From Phoenix dactylifera (lineage: Eukaryota; Streptophyta; Magnoliopsida; Arecales; Arecaceae): a stretch of DNA of 64,000 bases. The stretch is taken from NCBI RefSeq assembly GCF_009389715.1, contig NC_052394.1, forward strand, positions 22,198,899-22,262,898. The letters run 5' to 3'. The position numbers were made by a program, and so were the translations under genes. Numbering within the stretch: position 1 is the stretch's first letter; every line of letters starts with the position of its first letter. The notes below the pieces were generated by a model. That model was not told where the DNA came from. It searched no databases and saw only the letters and a program-made list of their open reading frames with translations. This document shows, piece by piece, positions 25,187 to 36,117 of this stretch.

Positions 25187-28100
25187 TCACTGGTAGTACA
25201 TCCGTAAATTCTCGGAGTTCCAGCTTCGTGGGATCAGAGTCCCTTCCAGGGACTTCAATTTGTACGCCCCTGGCCGTTGTACCCGGGCGATTTGATACGG
25301 TCCTTCCCAGTTTGGGGCGAGCTTTTCTTGCTCGGTTGGTTGAGAAACCTCGGCTTTCCTGAGGACGAGGTCCCCTACTTTGAAGAGCTTGGGCTTAACT
25401 CTGGAGTTGTAGTATTGGGCCGTTCGCTGTTGATATCTCGCCATGCGCACCCGGGCGACCTCTCTTGTCTCTTCGACGAGGTCCAAATTGCTCCTGAGCT
25501 GGGAGGAATTGGTATCGGGGTCGTAATGCTCCACCCTCGGAGAAGGCAAGCCGATCTCCAATGGGATGACGGCCTCAGTGTCGTATGCTAGGTTGAAGGG
25601 GGTCTCTCCCGTGGGCAGTCGGAACGTGGTCCGGTACGCCCAAAGGACATTGTACAAGTCCTCGACCCACTGTCCTTTGGACCGATCAAGCCTAGCTTTG
25701 AGTCCCTGCAAAATAGTTCGGTTAGTTACCTCAGTTTCCCCGTTTGTCTGGGGATGGGCAACCGAGGTGAAGCGATGATCAATGCCGAGCTCAGAGCAAA
25801 ACTCCCTGAAATGAACATTGTCAAATTGTCGACCATTGTCAGATATAAGGATACGGGGTAGTCCGAATCGGCAGATTATAGACTTCCACACGAAGTCCCG
25901 CATCTTTTGCTCGGTGATCCGGGCAACAGGTTCGGCCTCGACCCATTTGGTGAAGTAGTCGATGGAGACGACCAGGAACTTTCTCTGTCCGGTGGCCAGG
26001 GGAAAGGGCCCCAGGATGTCGATCCCCCATTGGGCAAACGGCCAGGGGGCGATGATGGAGGTCAGCAGAGCTGAAGGTCGGCGCTGCATATTGGCGTTTC
26101 GTTGGCACCGATCGCACTTGCGGACGAAATCTGTTGCGTCCTTCTGGAGTGTGGGCCAGTAGTATCCCTGCCGCAGGATCTTATGGGCCAAGGCTCGACC
26201 CCCCAGGTGATTTCCGCAGATTCCTTCATGGACCTCTCGGAGGGCGTAGTCCGCCTCGGAGGGGCGGAGGCATCTGAGAAGGGGAGAAGTAAATGATTGT
26301 CGATAGAGTTTATTCTCGTACAAGACATACCGGGGAGCCTGGCGCTTGATTCGGCGAGCCTCCGTCTCGTCATGAGGTAGAGTTCCGTCCTGAAGATAGC
26401 AGACGAGCCCGTCGATCCAGCTTGGCTCGGAGTCGATGCACATAGTGGGCTCGGGTTCCTCCGTGCTGGGGACCCGAAGATACTCGAGCGCTATTTCCTT
26501 GGGAAGCTCGCTCATGCGGGAGGTGGCCAGTTTGGATAGCTGGTCTGCCCTGAGGTTTTTCGCTCTGGGAATATACTGAATATTGAAAGAATTCAGGGCA
26601 GATGTGAGTTCCCGCACCTTTTGGAGATACTTTTGCATGGATGGCTCTTTAGCTTCAAAATCTCCTTGGACCTGGTTCACCACCAGCTGGGAGTCGCTGA
26701 AGGCCGTCAGGTCTCCCACTTTTAGTTCTTTCGCCAGCTTGAGCCCGGCGATGAGAGCCTCATACTCGGCCTCATTGTTCGAGGCCGGGAACTCGAGGCG
26801 CAGAGCTTGCTCGGCCACCACTCCATCTGGACTGGTGAGGATAAGTCCGGCCCTGCTGCCCCCCGGGGTCGAAGACCCATCCGAGTGCAGGACCCATGGC
26901 TGCTTCGGGGTCTCCTCCACGGACTCAGATGGCGGCTCGGGGTCGTCCGGAAGGGTGCACTCCACGATGAAGTCGGCGAGTATCTGAGCTTTGACAGCCG
27001 GCCTGGGCCGATATTCTAGGTCGAATTCCTCGAGCTCGACCGCCCATTTGGCGATCCTCCCCGCACGATCCGACCTCTGCAATATCTGCTTCATAGGCTG
27101 GTCGGTTAATATAGCTATCGTGTGGGCTTGGAAGTAAGGCCTGAGTCTCCGAGCCGAGATGATGAGAGCGAAGATGGTCTTCTCAAGTTTAGAATATCGG
27201 GTCTCAGCATCCCTGAGGACCCGGCTGGTGTAATAGACCGGCTTTTGGAGCTTGTCTTCTTCCCGGACGAGGACCGAGCTTACTGCAGCTGGGGAGACGG
27301 CCAGATATAAGTAAAGAATTTCGCCCTTCTGGGGCTTGGTGAGCAGCGGGGGAGAGGCCAGAAGGCTCCGAAGCTCTTCAAAGGCTTGCTGGCATTCTTC
27401 TGTCCACCGGAAGTCTTTCGGCCGTTTGAGGCTCTTGAAGAAGGGGAGGCAACGCTCGGCTGATCGAGAAACAAACCTTCCCAGGGCGGCTACCCGCCCC
27501 GCGAGCCGCTGCACCTCCTTAACTGTCTTTGGAGGCGACATCTCTTGCAGTGCCCGGATTTTCTCCGGGTTGGCTTCAATTCCGCGTTGGGTCACTACGA
27601 AACCCAGGAACTTGCCCGAGGTGACTCCGAACGCGCACTTCGCCGGATTGAGTTTCATTTGGTATTTTCTGAGCTTGGCGAATGTCTCGTTGAGATCGGC
27701 TATGTGGTGTTCCGCCGCTTGGCTCTTTACCAGCATGTCGTCCACATAGACTTCCATGTTCCGGCCGATCTGGTCTTTAAAGATTTGGCTGACCAGTCTC
27801 TGATAGGTGGCCCCAGCGTTTTTCAGGCCAAAGGGCATCACCTTGTAGCAGTAGGTGCCCTTGTCGGTGATGAAGGCCGTCTTCTCCTCGTCTTCTGGCG
27901 CCATTCGGATTTGGTTGTATCCTGAAAAGGCGTCCATAAAAGTTAGTAGTTGGTGTCCTGAAGTGGAGTCGACGAGCTGGTCGATGCTCGGGAGAGGGAA
28001 GCTGTCTTTTGGGCAGGCCTTGTTCAGGTCGGTGTAGTCCACGCACATACGCCATTTTCCGTTGGCCTTCTTTACGAGGACTACGTTGGCGAGCCAATCC

Positions 28101-28411
28101 GGGTAGGAGACCTCCCGGATGAAGCCGGCTCCGAGGAGTTTGTCCACCTCCTCGGCCGCAGCTCGTTGTCGCTCAGGGGCGGAGCCTCTTTTCTTCTGCT
28201 TTACAGGCCTGCTGGTTGGCCTCACCTGGAGTCGGTGGACCATGACCTCGGGGTCAATTCCTGGCACGTCCGCGGGCGACCAGGCGAAGACGTCAGCGTT
28301 GTCCCGCAGGAAGCTGACGAGGCGATTCCTCTCATGGGCGCCGAGGCCGGAGCCAACCTGCACGGTTAGCTCGGAAAAATTTTCTTGTAGTGATTTGAAT
28401 AAGGAGCTCAC
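25187..28411 (-). CDS. Tat element pol: RT, RNase H, archaeal-type RNase H, integrase (1074 aa)
   Basis: One long open frame on the minus strand. In order: RT with KWRMCVDYTDLNKACP, FMDAFSGYNQIRM and the YVDD catalytic box; the element's own RNase H (QKPVYYTSRVLRDAETRY); a second RNase H of archaeal type starting LHSDGSSTPGGSRAG with NNEAEYEALIAGL; an integrase with the zinc motif H-x-H-C-x2-C (KCDRCQRN) and core GIDILGPFPLA, SDNGRQFD and QTNGETEV. The C-terminus has NWEGPYQI and no chromodomain. It partly overlaps gag-pro in a neighbouring frame. The duplicated RNase H is the hallmark of the Tat lineage. Confidence 0.95.
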   Translation of the reverse strand: MSSLFKSLQENFSELTVQVGSGLGAHERNRLVSFLRDNADVFAWSPADVPGIDPEVMVHRLQVRPTSRPVKQKKRGSAPERQRAAAEEVDKLLGAGFIREVSYPDWLANVVLVKKANGKWRMCVDYTDLNKACPKDSFPLPSIDQLVDSTSGHQLLTFMDAFSGYNQIRMAPEDEEKTAFITDKGTYCYKVMPFGLKNAGATYQRLVSQIFKDQIGRNMEVYVDDMLVKSQAAEHHIADLNETFAKLRKYQMKLNPAKCAFGVTSGKFLGFVVTQRGIEANPEKIRALQEMSPPKTVKEVQRLAGRVAALGRFVSRSAERCLPFFKSLKRPKDFRWTEECQQAFEELRSLLASPPLLTKPQKGEILYLYLAVSPAAVSSVLVREEDKLQKPVYYTSRVLRDAETRYSKLEKTIFALIISARRLRPYFQAHTIAILTDQPMKQILQRSDRAGRIAKWAVELEEFDLEYRPRPAVKAQILADFIVECTLPDDPEPPSESVEETPKQPWVLHSDGSSTPGGSRAGLILTSPDGVVAEQALRLEFPASNNEAEYEALIAGLKLAKELKVGDLTAFSDSQLVVNQVQGDFEAKEPSMQKYLQKVRELTSALNSFNIQYIPRAKNLRADQLSKLATSRMSELPKEIALEYLRVPSTEEPEPTMCIDSEPSWIDGLVCYLQDGTLPHDETEARRIKRQAPRYVLYENKLYRQSFTSPLLRCLRPSEADYALREVHEGICGNHLGGRALAHKILRQGYYWPTLQKDATDFVRKCDRCQRNANMQRRPSALLTSIIAPWPFAQWGIDILGPFPLATGQRKFLVVSIDYFTKWVEAEPVARITEQKMRDFVWKSIICRFGLPRILISDNGRQFDNVHFREFCSELGIDHRFTSVAHPQTNGETEVTNRTILQGLKARLDRSKGQWVEDLYNVLWAYRTTFRLPTGETPFNLAYDTEAVIPLEIGLPSPRVEHYDPDTNSSQLRSNLDLVEETREVARVRMARYQQRTAQYYNSRVKPKLFKVGDLVLRKAEVSQPTEQEKLAPNWEGPYQIARVQRPGAYKLKSLEGTLIPRSWNSENLRMYYQ

Positions 28412-30632
28412 CGGGCTCTACTTGCTTCTTCCAGAGAGTGTCCCTCGCATCGAGGGTTTCTATGGGCAGTGAAGGGCCCATCGGGCTGTCTGGTGCCTCG
28501 GCTGGTTGCTTTACTGTGTGGGCCGCCATGTAGCATTGCTTGGCGACCAGTTGGTCTCCGCGGACCTCGCCCACTCCTTGGCCGGTGGGGAACCGCATGA
28601 GCAAATGGCGAGTTGAAACCACGGCTCGAAGGGCGTTTAACCCTGGGCGCCCAAGGATGGCGTTGTAGACCGAGGGCAGACGGACCATCAGGAAGTCCAT
28701 CCTCACAGTGCTCTCCCGGGGGGCGAGGCCAACTGTGACAAGGAAGCTAGCCTCACCTTCAACCGGGACCGCATCTCCGGTAAACCCGACCAGCGGGGCA
28801 TTGATTCTCCGGAGGTGTCCTTCTGTCAACCCCATTTTTTGGTAGGCATGGTAGTACAAAATGTTGGCTGAGCTTCCATTGTCAACTAGGACACGCTTTA
28901 CATCAAACCTATTTACAATCATTGAGATGACCACAGCGTCATCGTGAGGGGTCTCGACCCCTTCTAAGTCCTCGTCCGAGAACGAGATGACTTCATCAGT
29001 GCGTGGGCGCTTCGGGGGTGCTCCCTGGGCGGCTGTTCCTGCCGAGGTCCGCCCAATCATGTTGATGGTGCCGGCGATAGGCCTGTTGCCGCCAGGATTT
29101 TCGGTTGGTGCGACATTCTCCGCCGGCCTCCTTTCCTCATGTCGGTTCCTCACGAACCGGTTCAGTACTCCCCGTCTGATGAGCGCTTCTATCTCGTCCC
29201 GGAGTTGGAAGCAGTCCTCCGTGTCGTGCCCGCGATCTCGGTGGAAGCGGCAGTACTTCCTGGAGTTTCGGGGAAATTCCGTGTCTCGCATAGGAGGCGG
29301 GGGTCGGAAGAAGTCCCGACCCTCAATTTCCATCAGGATCTCGGCCCGAGGAGCATTGACGGGTGTATAGTTCTCGTACCTCGCCTGGTACGTCCGGGGC
29401 CGTGGTGGAGACCTCGGACGAGGAGGTGTCCTCTGCTGAGGTCGCCCCTGCTGACGGGGCGGGCTCCTCAGTCTGGGGAGATTCTTTTCTCGGCGGGGAG
29501 ACCGGCTCCTTTGTCGACCGCGCTCCTCGCGGCGCTTCTTCCGCTTCTTCGAGGTGGGCTCGATTGCCCCCCGCCTGGAGGCGACTGCCTCCTCGGCCTT
29601 GGCGTACTTCCGGGCTCGGGCCAGCATTTCGGTGAAGTCGGTCAGGAAGCTCTTCTCGATGGAGAAGAGGAATCGGTAGGAGCGGACCCCAGTCTTCAGA
29701 GCCGACATGGCTATCGACTGGTCTAGCTCGCGAACCTCCCATGTGGCGGCGGTAAAGCGGTCCAGGTACTCTTTGAGGGACTCCCCCTCCTTCTGTTTGA
29801 TGTCCAGGAGGGAGTCTGATGTCCGTCGCTGGCGCCGGCTGGCAGCAAAGTTGGTGGCGAACTGCCTGCCGAGCTGCTCAAAAGAGGACACCGTGTTCGG
29901 CTTCAGACCAGAGAACCAAAGCCGAGCGGTCCCTCGGAGGGTTGCTGGGAAGGCCTTGCAGAGTATGGCCTCCGAGGACCCTTGTAGGGCCATGAGGGCC
30001 CGATAACTCTCCAAGTGGTCGAGGGGGTCGGTGATTCCGCTGTAGGGCTCCACCTGGGGCATTTTGAACCTTGCGGGAACTGGCTCGTCCTCGATCTGGC
30101 GGGAGAAGGGGGACTTGGTAGTGAACTCAAAGTCCCCTTCCTGTCTTGCCTTCTTGCTGTGGAGTGCCGCAATCTGGCGCTCCAGATGCTCGACTTTTCG
30201 GTCGAGCTCCTCCACCCGTGGGATTGTCGCTGTGGTATGCGCCAGCTCACGGTGATCCGGGGCTGACTCCGCCTCAGAAAGTTGGGGTCTCCGGTCGAAA
30301 CCTTCTCCCGGTAACTCTCTCCGGGGAGAAGCTCGTTCTCCATTGTTGGCCCTGGAGGAGCCATGCAAATTTTGGCTGGGGAGAACCGGGCCGTTGGGGA
30401 GACACTCCGGCGGGGCCTGGGCCTGCGAGGGAAGTGCCGGTAAAGCCTCCACGTGCCGCAGGCCCTGAACGGCGGCGGCCAGGGCCTGGACTTGCTGTGC
30501 CAGGGCATTGAACTGTTCCGGCTGGACCTGAGGAGCTGGGTCAGCCGGAGTTGGAGAATTCTGGACGGAGTGTCCAGGACTTTGCGGGGGACGCCGGGAG
30601 ACGTTAGAGGCTCCCTTACTTCTCAACTTCAT
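28332..30632 (-). CDS. Tat element gag-protease
   Basis: Open frame on the minus strand; the likely start is the Met at 30632 (MKLRSKGASNVSRR), 34 bp inside the 5' LTR border. The frame is also open upstream into the LTR. Features: a retrotransposon gag domain (FRPP-rich linker, PYSGITDPLDHLESYRALM, LWFSGLKPNTVSSFEQL), a basic Arg/Ser-rich stretch, a CRFHRDRGHDTEDCFQL zinc-knuckle-like motif, then an aspartic protease region with VLVDNGSSANILY. It packages element RNA and matures the particle. Confidence 0.9.
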   Translation of the reverse strand: MKLRSKGASNVSRRPPQSPGHSVQNSPTPADPAPQVQPEQFNALAQQVQALAAAVQGLRHVEALPALPSQAQAPPECLPNGPVLPSQNLHGSSRANNGERASPRRELPGEGFDRRPQLSEAESAPDHRELAHTTATIPRVEELDRKVEHLERQIAALHSKKARQEGDFEFTTKSPFSRQIEDEPVPARFKMPQVEPYSGITDPLDHLESYRALMALQGSSEAILCKAFPATLRGTARLWFSGLKPNTVSSFEQLGRQFATNFAASRRQRRTSDSLLDIKQKEGESLKEYLDRFTAATWEVRELDQSIAMSALKTGVRSYRFLFSIEKSFLTDFTEMLARARKYAKAEEAVASRRGAIEPTSKKRKKRREERGRQRSRSPRREKNLPRLRSPPRQQGRPQQRTPPRPRSPPRPRTYQARYENYTPVNAPRAEILMEIEGRDFFRPPPPMRDTEFPRNSRKYCRFHRDRGHDTEDCFQLRDEIEALIRRGVLNRFVRNRHEERRPAENVAPTENPGGNRPIAGTINMIGRTSAGTAAQGAPPKRPRTDEVISFSDEDLEGVETPHDDAVVISMIVNRFDVKRVLVDNGSSANILYYHAYQKMGLTEGHLRRINAPLVGFTGDAVPVEGEASFLVTVGLAPRESTVRMDFLMVRLPSVYNAILGRPGLNALRAVVSTRHLLMRFPTGQGVGEVRGDQLVAKQCYMAAHTVKQPAEAPDSPMGPSLPIETLDARDTLWKKQVEPGELLIQITTRKFFRANRAGWLRPRRP

Positions 30633-30647
30633 GACTGCTACTCGGGC

Positions 30648-30664
30648 CCTTCCTCTAGCGCCAA
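30648..30664 (-). other. Primer-binding site of the Tat element
   Basis: Directly next to the 5' LTR the minus strand reads TTGGCGCTAGAGGAAGG, starting with the TGG expected of a tRNA 3'-CCA complement. The tRNA is not identified here. The identical string lies beside the 5' LTR of the element at 32660-37252. Confidence 0.7.
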
Positions 30665-30665
30665 C

Positions 30666-31505
30666 TGTTGCTGGAAATTGGACCCGGGGGCAATCTTCGG
30701 TCGAGGAGAGGGAGCGACTGTTAGTCCTCACGGCGGGGCGGCGGTCTGTCGGCGGGCGGCGTCCTGCGTCCGGGGCGATCGGAGAGAAGGAACAGCAGGT
30801 CCTCGCAGCGGGGCGGCGATCCGTTGGCTGGCGGCGTCCTCCGTCCGGGTGCCTGCACACGAACCGGTGGCCGGGTTCTCCGGCGCCGGCCCTCCGACGC
30901 TCAAGTCAGGGAGGGGGCAAATAGTGGGGAGAAGGAGATAAACAGTGATTTTTGGGTGTATGAATGTTCCAATCCCCTCTTGAGAGGCCAAGGCTCCCTT
31001 TTATATGCGGGGGTCGGTTTACCTGTGATGTAACAGGGCGAGGCCGTAGTACGGCTTGGCATGTTGTTCAGGTCGGCGCTCGGTCAGGCGAATCATCGCG
31101 CTGATGTCGGCGGTATGGCCGAGATCAGAGACTTATCATAGTCGAGTAGACCCTGCTGGGTCGATTTGCCGTGGAGAGCTGGGGGTCCGTAGATGTCAGG
31201 AGCCATGCGCATTTATTGTGGAGTAAGTCGGAGATCCGCATTTATTATGGAGTAAGCCGGAGATCCGCATTTATTGTTGAGTGTGCCGGAAGATTACAGC
31301 GGCCATGCGCAATAAATGCCGGAGGGGTGTTAGAGTACGGTCCTCGGACATCGGGGTTTCTCTTAGGTCGGAGGTTTCGGGGTCGGTCGTCTTGTGGCCG
31401 AGCGTTCCGAGGTCGGACGCTGACTTCGGCTGTCCGGGGTCGGAGGTTGTACGGCTTCTTAGGGGCATTTATGTCATTTGGGGGGAAACTTTATTCCCCC
31501 CAACA
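30666..31505 (-). repeat. 5' LTR of the Tat element
   Basis: 840 bp, with a TATAAAAG box on the minus strand at 31005-30998 that would drive gag-pol. Near-identical to the other LTR. Confidence 0.9.
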
Positions 31506-31510
31506 CGTGT

Positions 31511-32654
31511 GTTTTAGAAAAACTTACTAGATGGCAGGGGAATGTAGTTTAGATTCAAATTCTCATAAAATTTGGATCCTAATATAAACAGTTTGTTCGA
31601 GCCCTAATCATCATTTTTGTAATCGAATTACCCACAATCACCATATTAGTGATATAATGGTGCACTTATAATAAATTTAGGCAGCAATTGGTGATCCAAA
31701 TAGGACCACCTAGATAATTTTAGATCACCGATAATTCTTATTGTAAGTAATTTGATTCTGATGATTTAAAATAACTGTATTTCATATGCTATGTTCAAAG
31801 ATTCTTGGATATCCTTAAGTAATCTGTTTGGTATTCCTTGAAAATTTATGATCACTCATCATAATTACCAAATTTACCCTTGATTTAGTCTATAAAAATA
31901 TTTATTAATTATATAAAATATATTTATAACAAAATATTAGTTTATATCAATCCTATAAATTATTAATCTAACAAAATATATTAATTATTATTATAGAATT
32001 ATTATTAATTATTAGTATTTTTATTTATATTTATATATTTTTAAATACTAATAATTATTTTGATTAGAAAAATAAGATAAATAGGAGTAAGATATTAAAT
32101 ACTTTCGTTATATAAATATAAAGTACAATAATATATTTTCTGCTATTTTTAAAATTATTATTAAATAATAATATTATATTATATATATAATTAATATAAT
32201 ATAATATAATATAATATTAATATTAATATAGTATATTAACAATATTTTGATATATCAATTTTTTGATTAGATTGAGAGGTAATTTTGTCCTTAAATTTTA
32301 ATTCAAGATCACTATCTTGGGAAATCTTGAATTTCTGATCCTAAGGACAGGCATTTCATCACTGTGTTGAACGGTGATTTGAGAGGTGGGAATGCTTGAG
32401 TATCACGGCCATGTAAGATTATCATTGGGCGATCTTAAATTTCTAACCTTAAGGATAGGATTGGACGATGATTTAAGATGTTGGGATATTTTGGTATCAC
32501 GGCATATAGAATCACTATAATGGAACTAAATGTAGTCCAACCAAACATGATAATCTCATCATCTCCATCCACACTCTTAATTTTGAGATGATCATTTTAA
32601 ACCAATTGCCTTTAAGAATATATCTGATCAAAAGCTAGAGTTGGAACGAGAATG
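31511..32654. other. AT-rich spacer between two LTR elements, possible MITE
   Basis: Very AT-rich core (31880-32260) with TAATATAATA runs. Ends near 31826 (TGTTTGGTATTCC) and 32550 (CATGTTTGGTTGG on the other strand) resemble inverted termini with TAATC beside both, so a non-autonomous DNA element of about 0.73 kb is possible. Two internal segments (about 32290-32360 and 32410-32480) are diverged copies of each other. No gene. Confidence 0.35.
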
Positions 32655-32659
32655 GAGGG

Positions 32660-33871
32660 TGTTGCTGGAAATTGGACCCGGGGGCCGCCGCGAAGCCGGG
32701 GAAGGAGGAGCTCCGCTGCTACAGGGGGCGGACGGCGGTGCGCCGGCCGGCTGCGTCCTCCACCGTGGGGCGTGGGAGCGTCCGAAGAGGGGTGTGCGCC
32801 GGCTGGCTGTGTCCTCCGCTGCGGGGGGGTGTGCAAGTCCTGCAAGGAAAACCGGTGGCCGGGCTCCCCGGCGCCGGCCCTCCGATGCCTAAGTCAGAGG
32901 GGGCAAGTATGTGGAGAGAGCAGGGAAGAGAGTATCTGGAGAAGACAGCAAGAACATTTGGATAAGATAAAGAAGACGAAGAGGATGATGTCCTCAATTG
33001 TGTCTGTACTTCCCGGCGGGTTCAGTCCCGGGGATCTGTTTCCGTTTTTGTTGTCCTCCTCCCCTTGGTTCTCCCAGGTTCCCTTTTATAGGAGGGGATT
33101 ACGTTACCTGGGAGGTAACCGGGGGATTTGTCCCTGTCTGTGATAATTGGGCACGATTTGGCCCATTAATGGCGTAATGGAGAACGGGACCGGATCAGAC
33201 CGGAATCAGGGAGTTGTCACGGTCGATCGGACCTGTTGGAGTGGTTGAACCGCCGGCTGTGGTGGGCCTGGGGTCCGTGGATGGTAAGTGCATTTATTAC
33301 CGAATGAACCGGCGGTCAGGGAGAGCCATACGTTCTGATGGTTCAGTGATCCGGAGATCGTTTTGGGCCGTGTTCATTAAATGACTGAGTGCATCGGAGA
33401 CTTGAGAGAGTCTCGTGCATTAATGGCAGGTCGTGCCGAATACCTGCGAAGATCTTATGCCTTGATGGCTTGGAGATAGTGGCAGGTTATAGTGGAGTTG
33501 TCAGGTCCCTTAGAGGGTTAGGTGGAAATTGGATATTTGGCTAAGGCATGGGCTCGGCCTTCTGGTCTCGGCCTTCTGGTCTCGGCTCTCTGGTCTCGGC
33601 TCTCTGGTCTCGGCCCTCTGGTCTCGGCTCTCTGGTCTCGGCCTTCTGGTCTCGGCCTTCTGGTCTCGGCTCTCTGGTCTCGGCTCTCTGGTCTATGAGC
33701 TCGAGAGCGGAAGAGCTCGATCACTTAGGATGAGCTCGAGAGCGGAAGAGCCCGATCACTTAGGATGAGCTCGAGAGCGGAAGAGCTCCATCACTTAGGA
33801 TGAGCTCGAGCTTGCTGATGGATTTGGGTGCTATAATTACATTTGTGGGGTGGTCCATTTTTCCACCAACA
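32660..33871 (-). repeat. 3' LTR of the non-autonomous element, with 14-bp minisatellite
   Basis: 1212 bp, 112 bp longer than its partner. The whole difference is eight extra copies of a 14-bp unit (TCGGCCTTCTGGTC and TCGGCTCTCTGGTC variants) at 33553-33690. A TATAAAAG box on the minus strand lies at 33090-33083. Confidence 0.9.
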
Positions 33872-33939
33872 CTACCCCCGGACTTCCGAGTCCGAGCTGC
33901 TTTTTGGCTCGGGCGAAGGAAGTAGTTCAGTCATCGATC

Positions 33940-34310
33940 GTCCTGGTGCTGTGAGCGTTCTTACACCAAGGCGACTGAAGACGCTTTTTCTGCTCGGAGT
34001 CCGTTCTTTGGGGACGTCGGCAGAGAAGAATCCAAGTAAAGATAAATGAGAATGTAAAGACATTAAATGAATGGGTACCTTGTACTGTGTGCGTCCTTGC
34101 GCCGAGGCGACTGAAGACGCTTCTCTGCTCGGACTCCGTTCTTTGGGGACGTCGGCAGAGATCCAAAAATAGACAATATGGAGACATTAACGTAGAAACA
34201 TTAAGTAAATGGGTACCTTGTACCGTGTGCGTCCTTGCGCCGAGGCGACTGAAGACGCTTCTCTGCTCGGACTCCGTTCTTTGGGGACGTCGGCAGAGAT
34301 CGAAAAATAG
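33940..34310. repeat. About 130-bp tandem repeats in the non-autonomous element
   Basis: Three copies of a block containing GGCGACTGAAGACGCTT, then TTTGGGGACGTCGGCAGAG, spaced about 130 bp. The second and third copies are nearly identical and the first is more diverged. Confidence 0.8.
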
Positions 34311-34334
34311 AAGAGCGGGCTGAGCTCGTTGGCT

Positions 34335-34990
34335 GAAGACGATGGAGCACGAGCCGAGCTCGTCCGGTCAGAGAGGACCGCTAACTCATCTCGATGTCTC
34401 GAGCATCCCTATAGTTGGGGCATCCCGACGTCTCGGGGCATCCTGACCGTGGTCAGGGTAGGAGCACGAGCCGAGCTCGTCCGGTCAGAGAGGACCGCTA
34501 ACTCATAGCCGATGGAGCACGAGCCGAGCTCGTCCGGTCAGAGAGGACCGCTAACTCATGTTCGGGGAGCACGAGCCAAGCTCGACGGTGGAAGCCGATG
34601 GAGCACGAGCCGAGCTCGTCCGGTCAGAGAGGACCGCTAACTCATGTTCGGGGAGCACGAGCCGAGCTCGACGGTGGAAGCCGATGGAGCACGAGCCGAG
34701 CTCGTCCGGTCAGAGAGGACCGCTAACTCATGTTCGGGGAGCACGAGCCGAGCTCGACGGTGGAAGCCGATGGAGCACGAGCCGAGCTCGTCCGGTCAGA
34801 GAGGACCGCTAACTCATGTTCGGGGAGCACGAGCCGAGCTCGACGGTGGAAGCCGATGGAGCACGAGCCGAGCTCGTCCGGTCAGAGAGGACCGCTAACT
34901 CATATTCGGGGAGCACGAGCCGAGCTCGACGGTGGAAGCCGATGGAGCACGAGCCGAGCTCGTCCGGTCAGAGAGGACCGCTAACTCATA
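34335..34990. repeat. 86-bp tandem array in the non-autonomous element
   Basis: Five or more units of 86 bp built from GAGCACGAGCCGAGCTCGTC, GGTCAGAGAGGACCGCTAAC, then TTCGGGGAGCACGAGCC. The middle units are almost identical, and the array is preceded by shorter partial units. GGTCAGAGAGGACC is palindromic. Confidence 0.9.
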
Positions 34991-35639
34991 TCCCGACGTC
35001 TCGGGCGTCCCTATAGCCGGGGCATCCCGACGTCTCGGGTCATCCCGACGGATCGAGGCATCCCGACATCTCGGGGCATCCTGACCGTGGTCAGGGCAGG
35101 AGCACGAGCCGAGCTCGTTGGCTAACCTGAAAATAGATAAAATATTGAATTTATTTGAAGCCAAAGTGGCGTCCTGTACTTTTTGAAGATATTTTGATAG
35201 CTCTCGAGCTTCGAAGTCCCTCAGGACTTGGTTCGGCACCGGCCTTCTTTGGCTTGATTTTTTAGGTGTTTTGCGCTCGGGTTTCTGAGCTCGGTCTGCA
35301 TGAGCTCGACGGGGGCTTCAGTGATGGCGACGCTCTGAAAGGGGAGCAATGTCGCGGGCGCCGTCCCAAGGACTTACGCCCGTAAGGAGGGAGTACATGC
35401 TGGTTTCTTGCTTGCTGCCGGAAGACACAAGACTTGGAAGGATAATGGGATTTAATGGGGCTGTACCCTTTGTCACAGAGGCTTACAATCCCATTTTAAA
35501 GCTCCATAACTTTCCTTCTCCAGACCTCAGCTTTTATTTCTCTTTCCCCCCAACTCGTTGACGTGAGACTTGGACTACTACTTCTCATTGGTTGCCCCCA
35601 CATACGTCGTTGCAGCGGGAGCCATGCCTGATTCGAGAT

Positions 35640-36117
35640 GGCTCGGGAGTCAGGAGAAAGTTTCTTCCTCTGCTTCACATGATTCCGTGGAGGCGGCACA
35701 GGAGGGGCCTCCACTTGTTGCAGGCTTTGGGCTGCAAATAGCTAGCGCTTGGACTTGCTGCACAAGCGCATCGAAGTGCTCGAGTTGGACTTGTGGAACT
35801 TGATCTACCGGAGATCTTAATGGTGAATTTTGGACTGAGCGTTTGGGACTTGGAGCATGATACTCGAAGGGGAAACCCGCTTGTAGGGGGCTCCGGTTGA
35901 ACTGGAGCTGGAGGAGGCGGTGCCATTGGGATGCCCCTGGGTTGCAGGCTTTGGACAGCGGTAGCCAGGGCCTGCACTTGTTGTACCAGGGCATCGAACT
36001 GCTCCGGCCGAACTTGATGAACTGACTCGGTCGGAGGTGATGAGTTCCGGACGGAACGCTCCGGACTAGGTGGAGGTCGTTGAGAGGCATTGGAAGCCCC
36101 TTTGCTTCTTAGCTTCA
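35640..36117 (-). pseudogene. gag remnant of the non-autonomous element
   Basis: Minus-strand sequence beside the primer-binding site resembles the first 70 or so residues of the neighbour's gag, then runs out. A second, diverged copy of the same stretch (PQVQLEHFDALVQQVQALA) follows at about 35700-35830, so the start of gag has been partly duplicated. Broken. Confidence 0.7.

Larger units (their letters stand above)
18890..31505 (-). mobile_element. Ty3/gypsy LTR retrotransposon, Tat lineage, 12.6 kb, looks largely whole
   Basis: Full-length element bounded by two LTRs (18890-19731 and 30666-31505) that begin TGTTGCTGG and end CCAACA, with a perfect 5-bp target duplication CGTGT (18885-18889 and 31506-31510). 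It is transcribed on the minus strand, so the right LTR is the 5' one. Order in its sense direction: 5' LTR, primer-binding site, gag-protease, RT, RNase H, archaeal-type RNase H, integrase, tandem repeats, antisense gene, purine tract, 3' LTR. The second RNase H and the antisense gene place it in the Tat group; there is no chromodomain. The LTRs differ by about four substitutions and one small indel block over 840 bp, which suggests an insertion well under one million years old at grass-like rates. I saw no obvious breaks in pol. Confidence 0.95.

Noticed and set aside
33518-33768. Repetitive small proteins on both strands near 33.6 kb.
   Set aside because: Translation of a 14-bp minisatellite in an LTR.
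34558-35016. Series of 84-codon frames spaced 86 bp.
   Set aside because: Produced by the 86-bp tandem array of the non-autonomous element, not genes.
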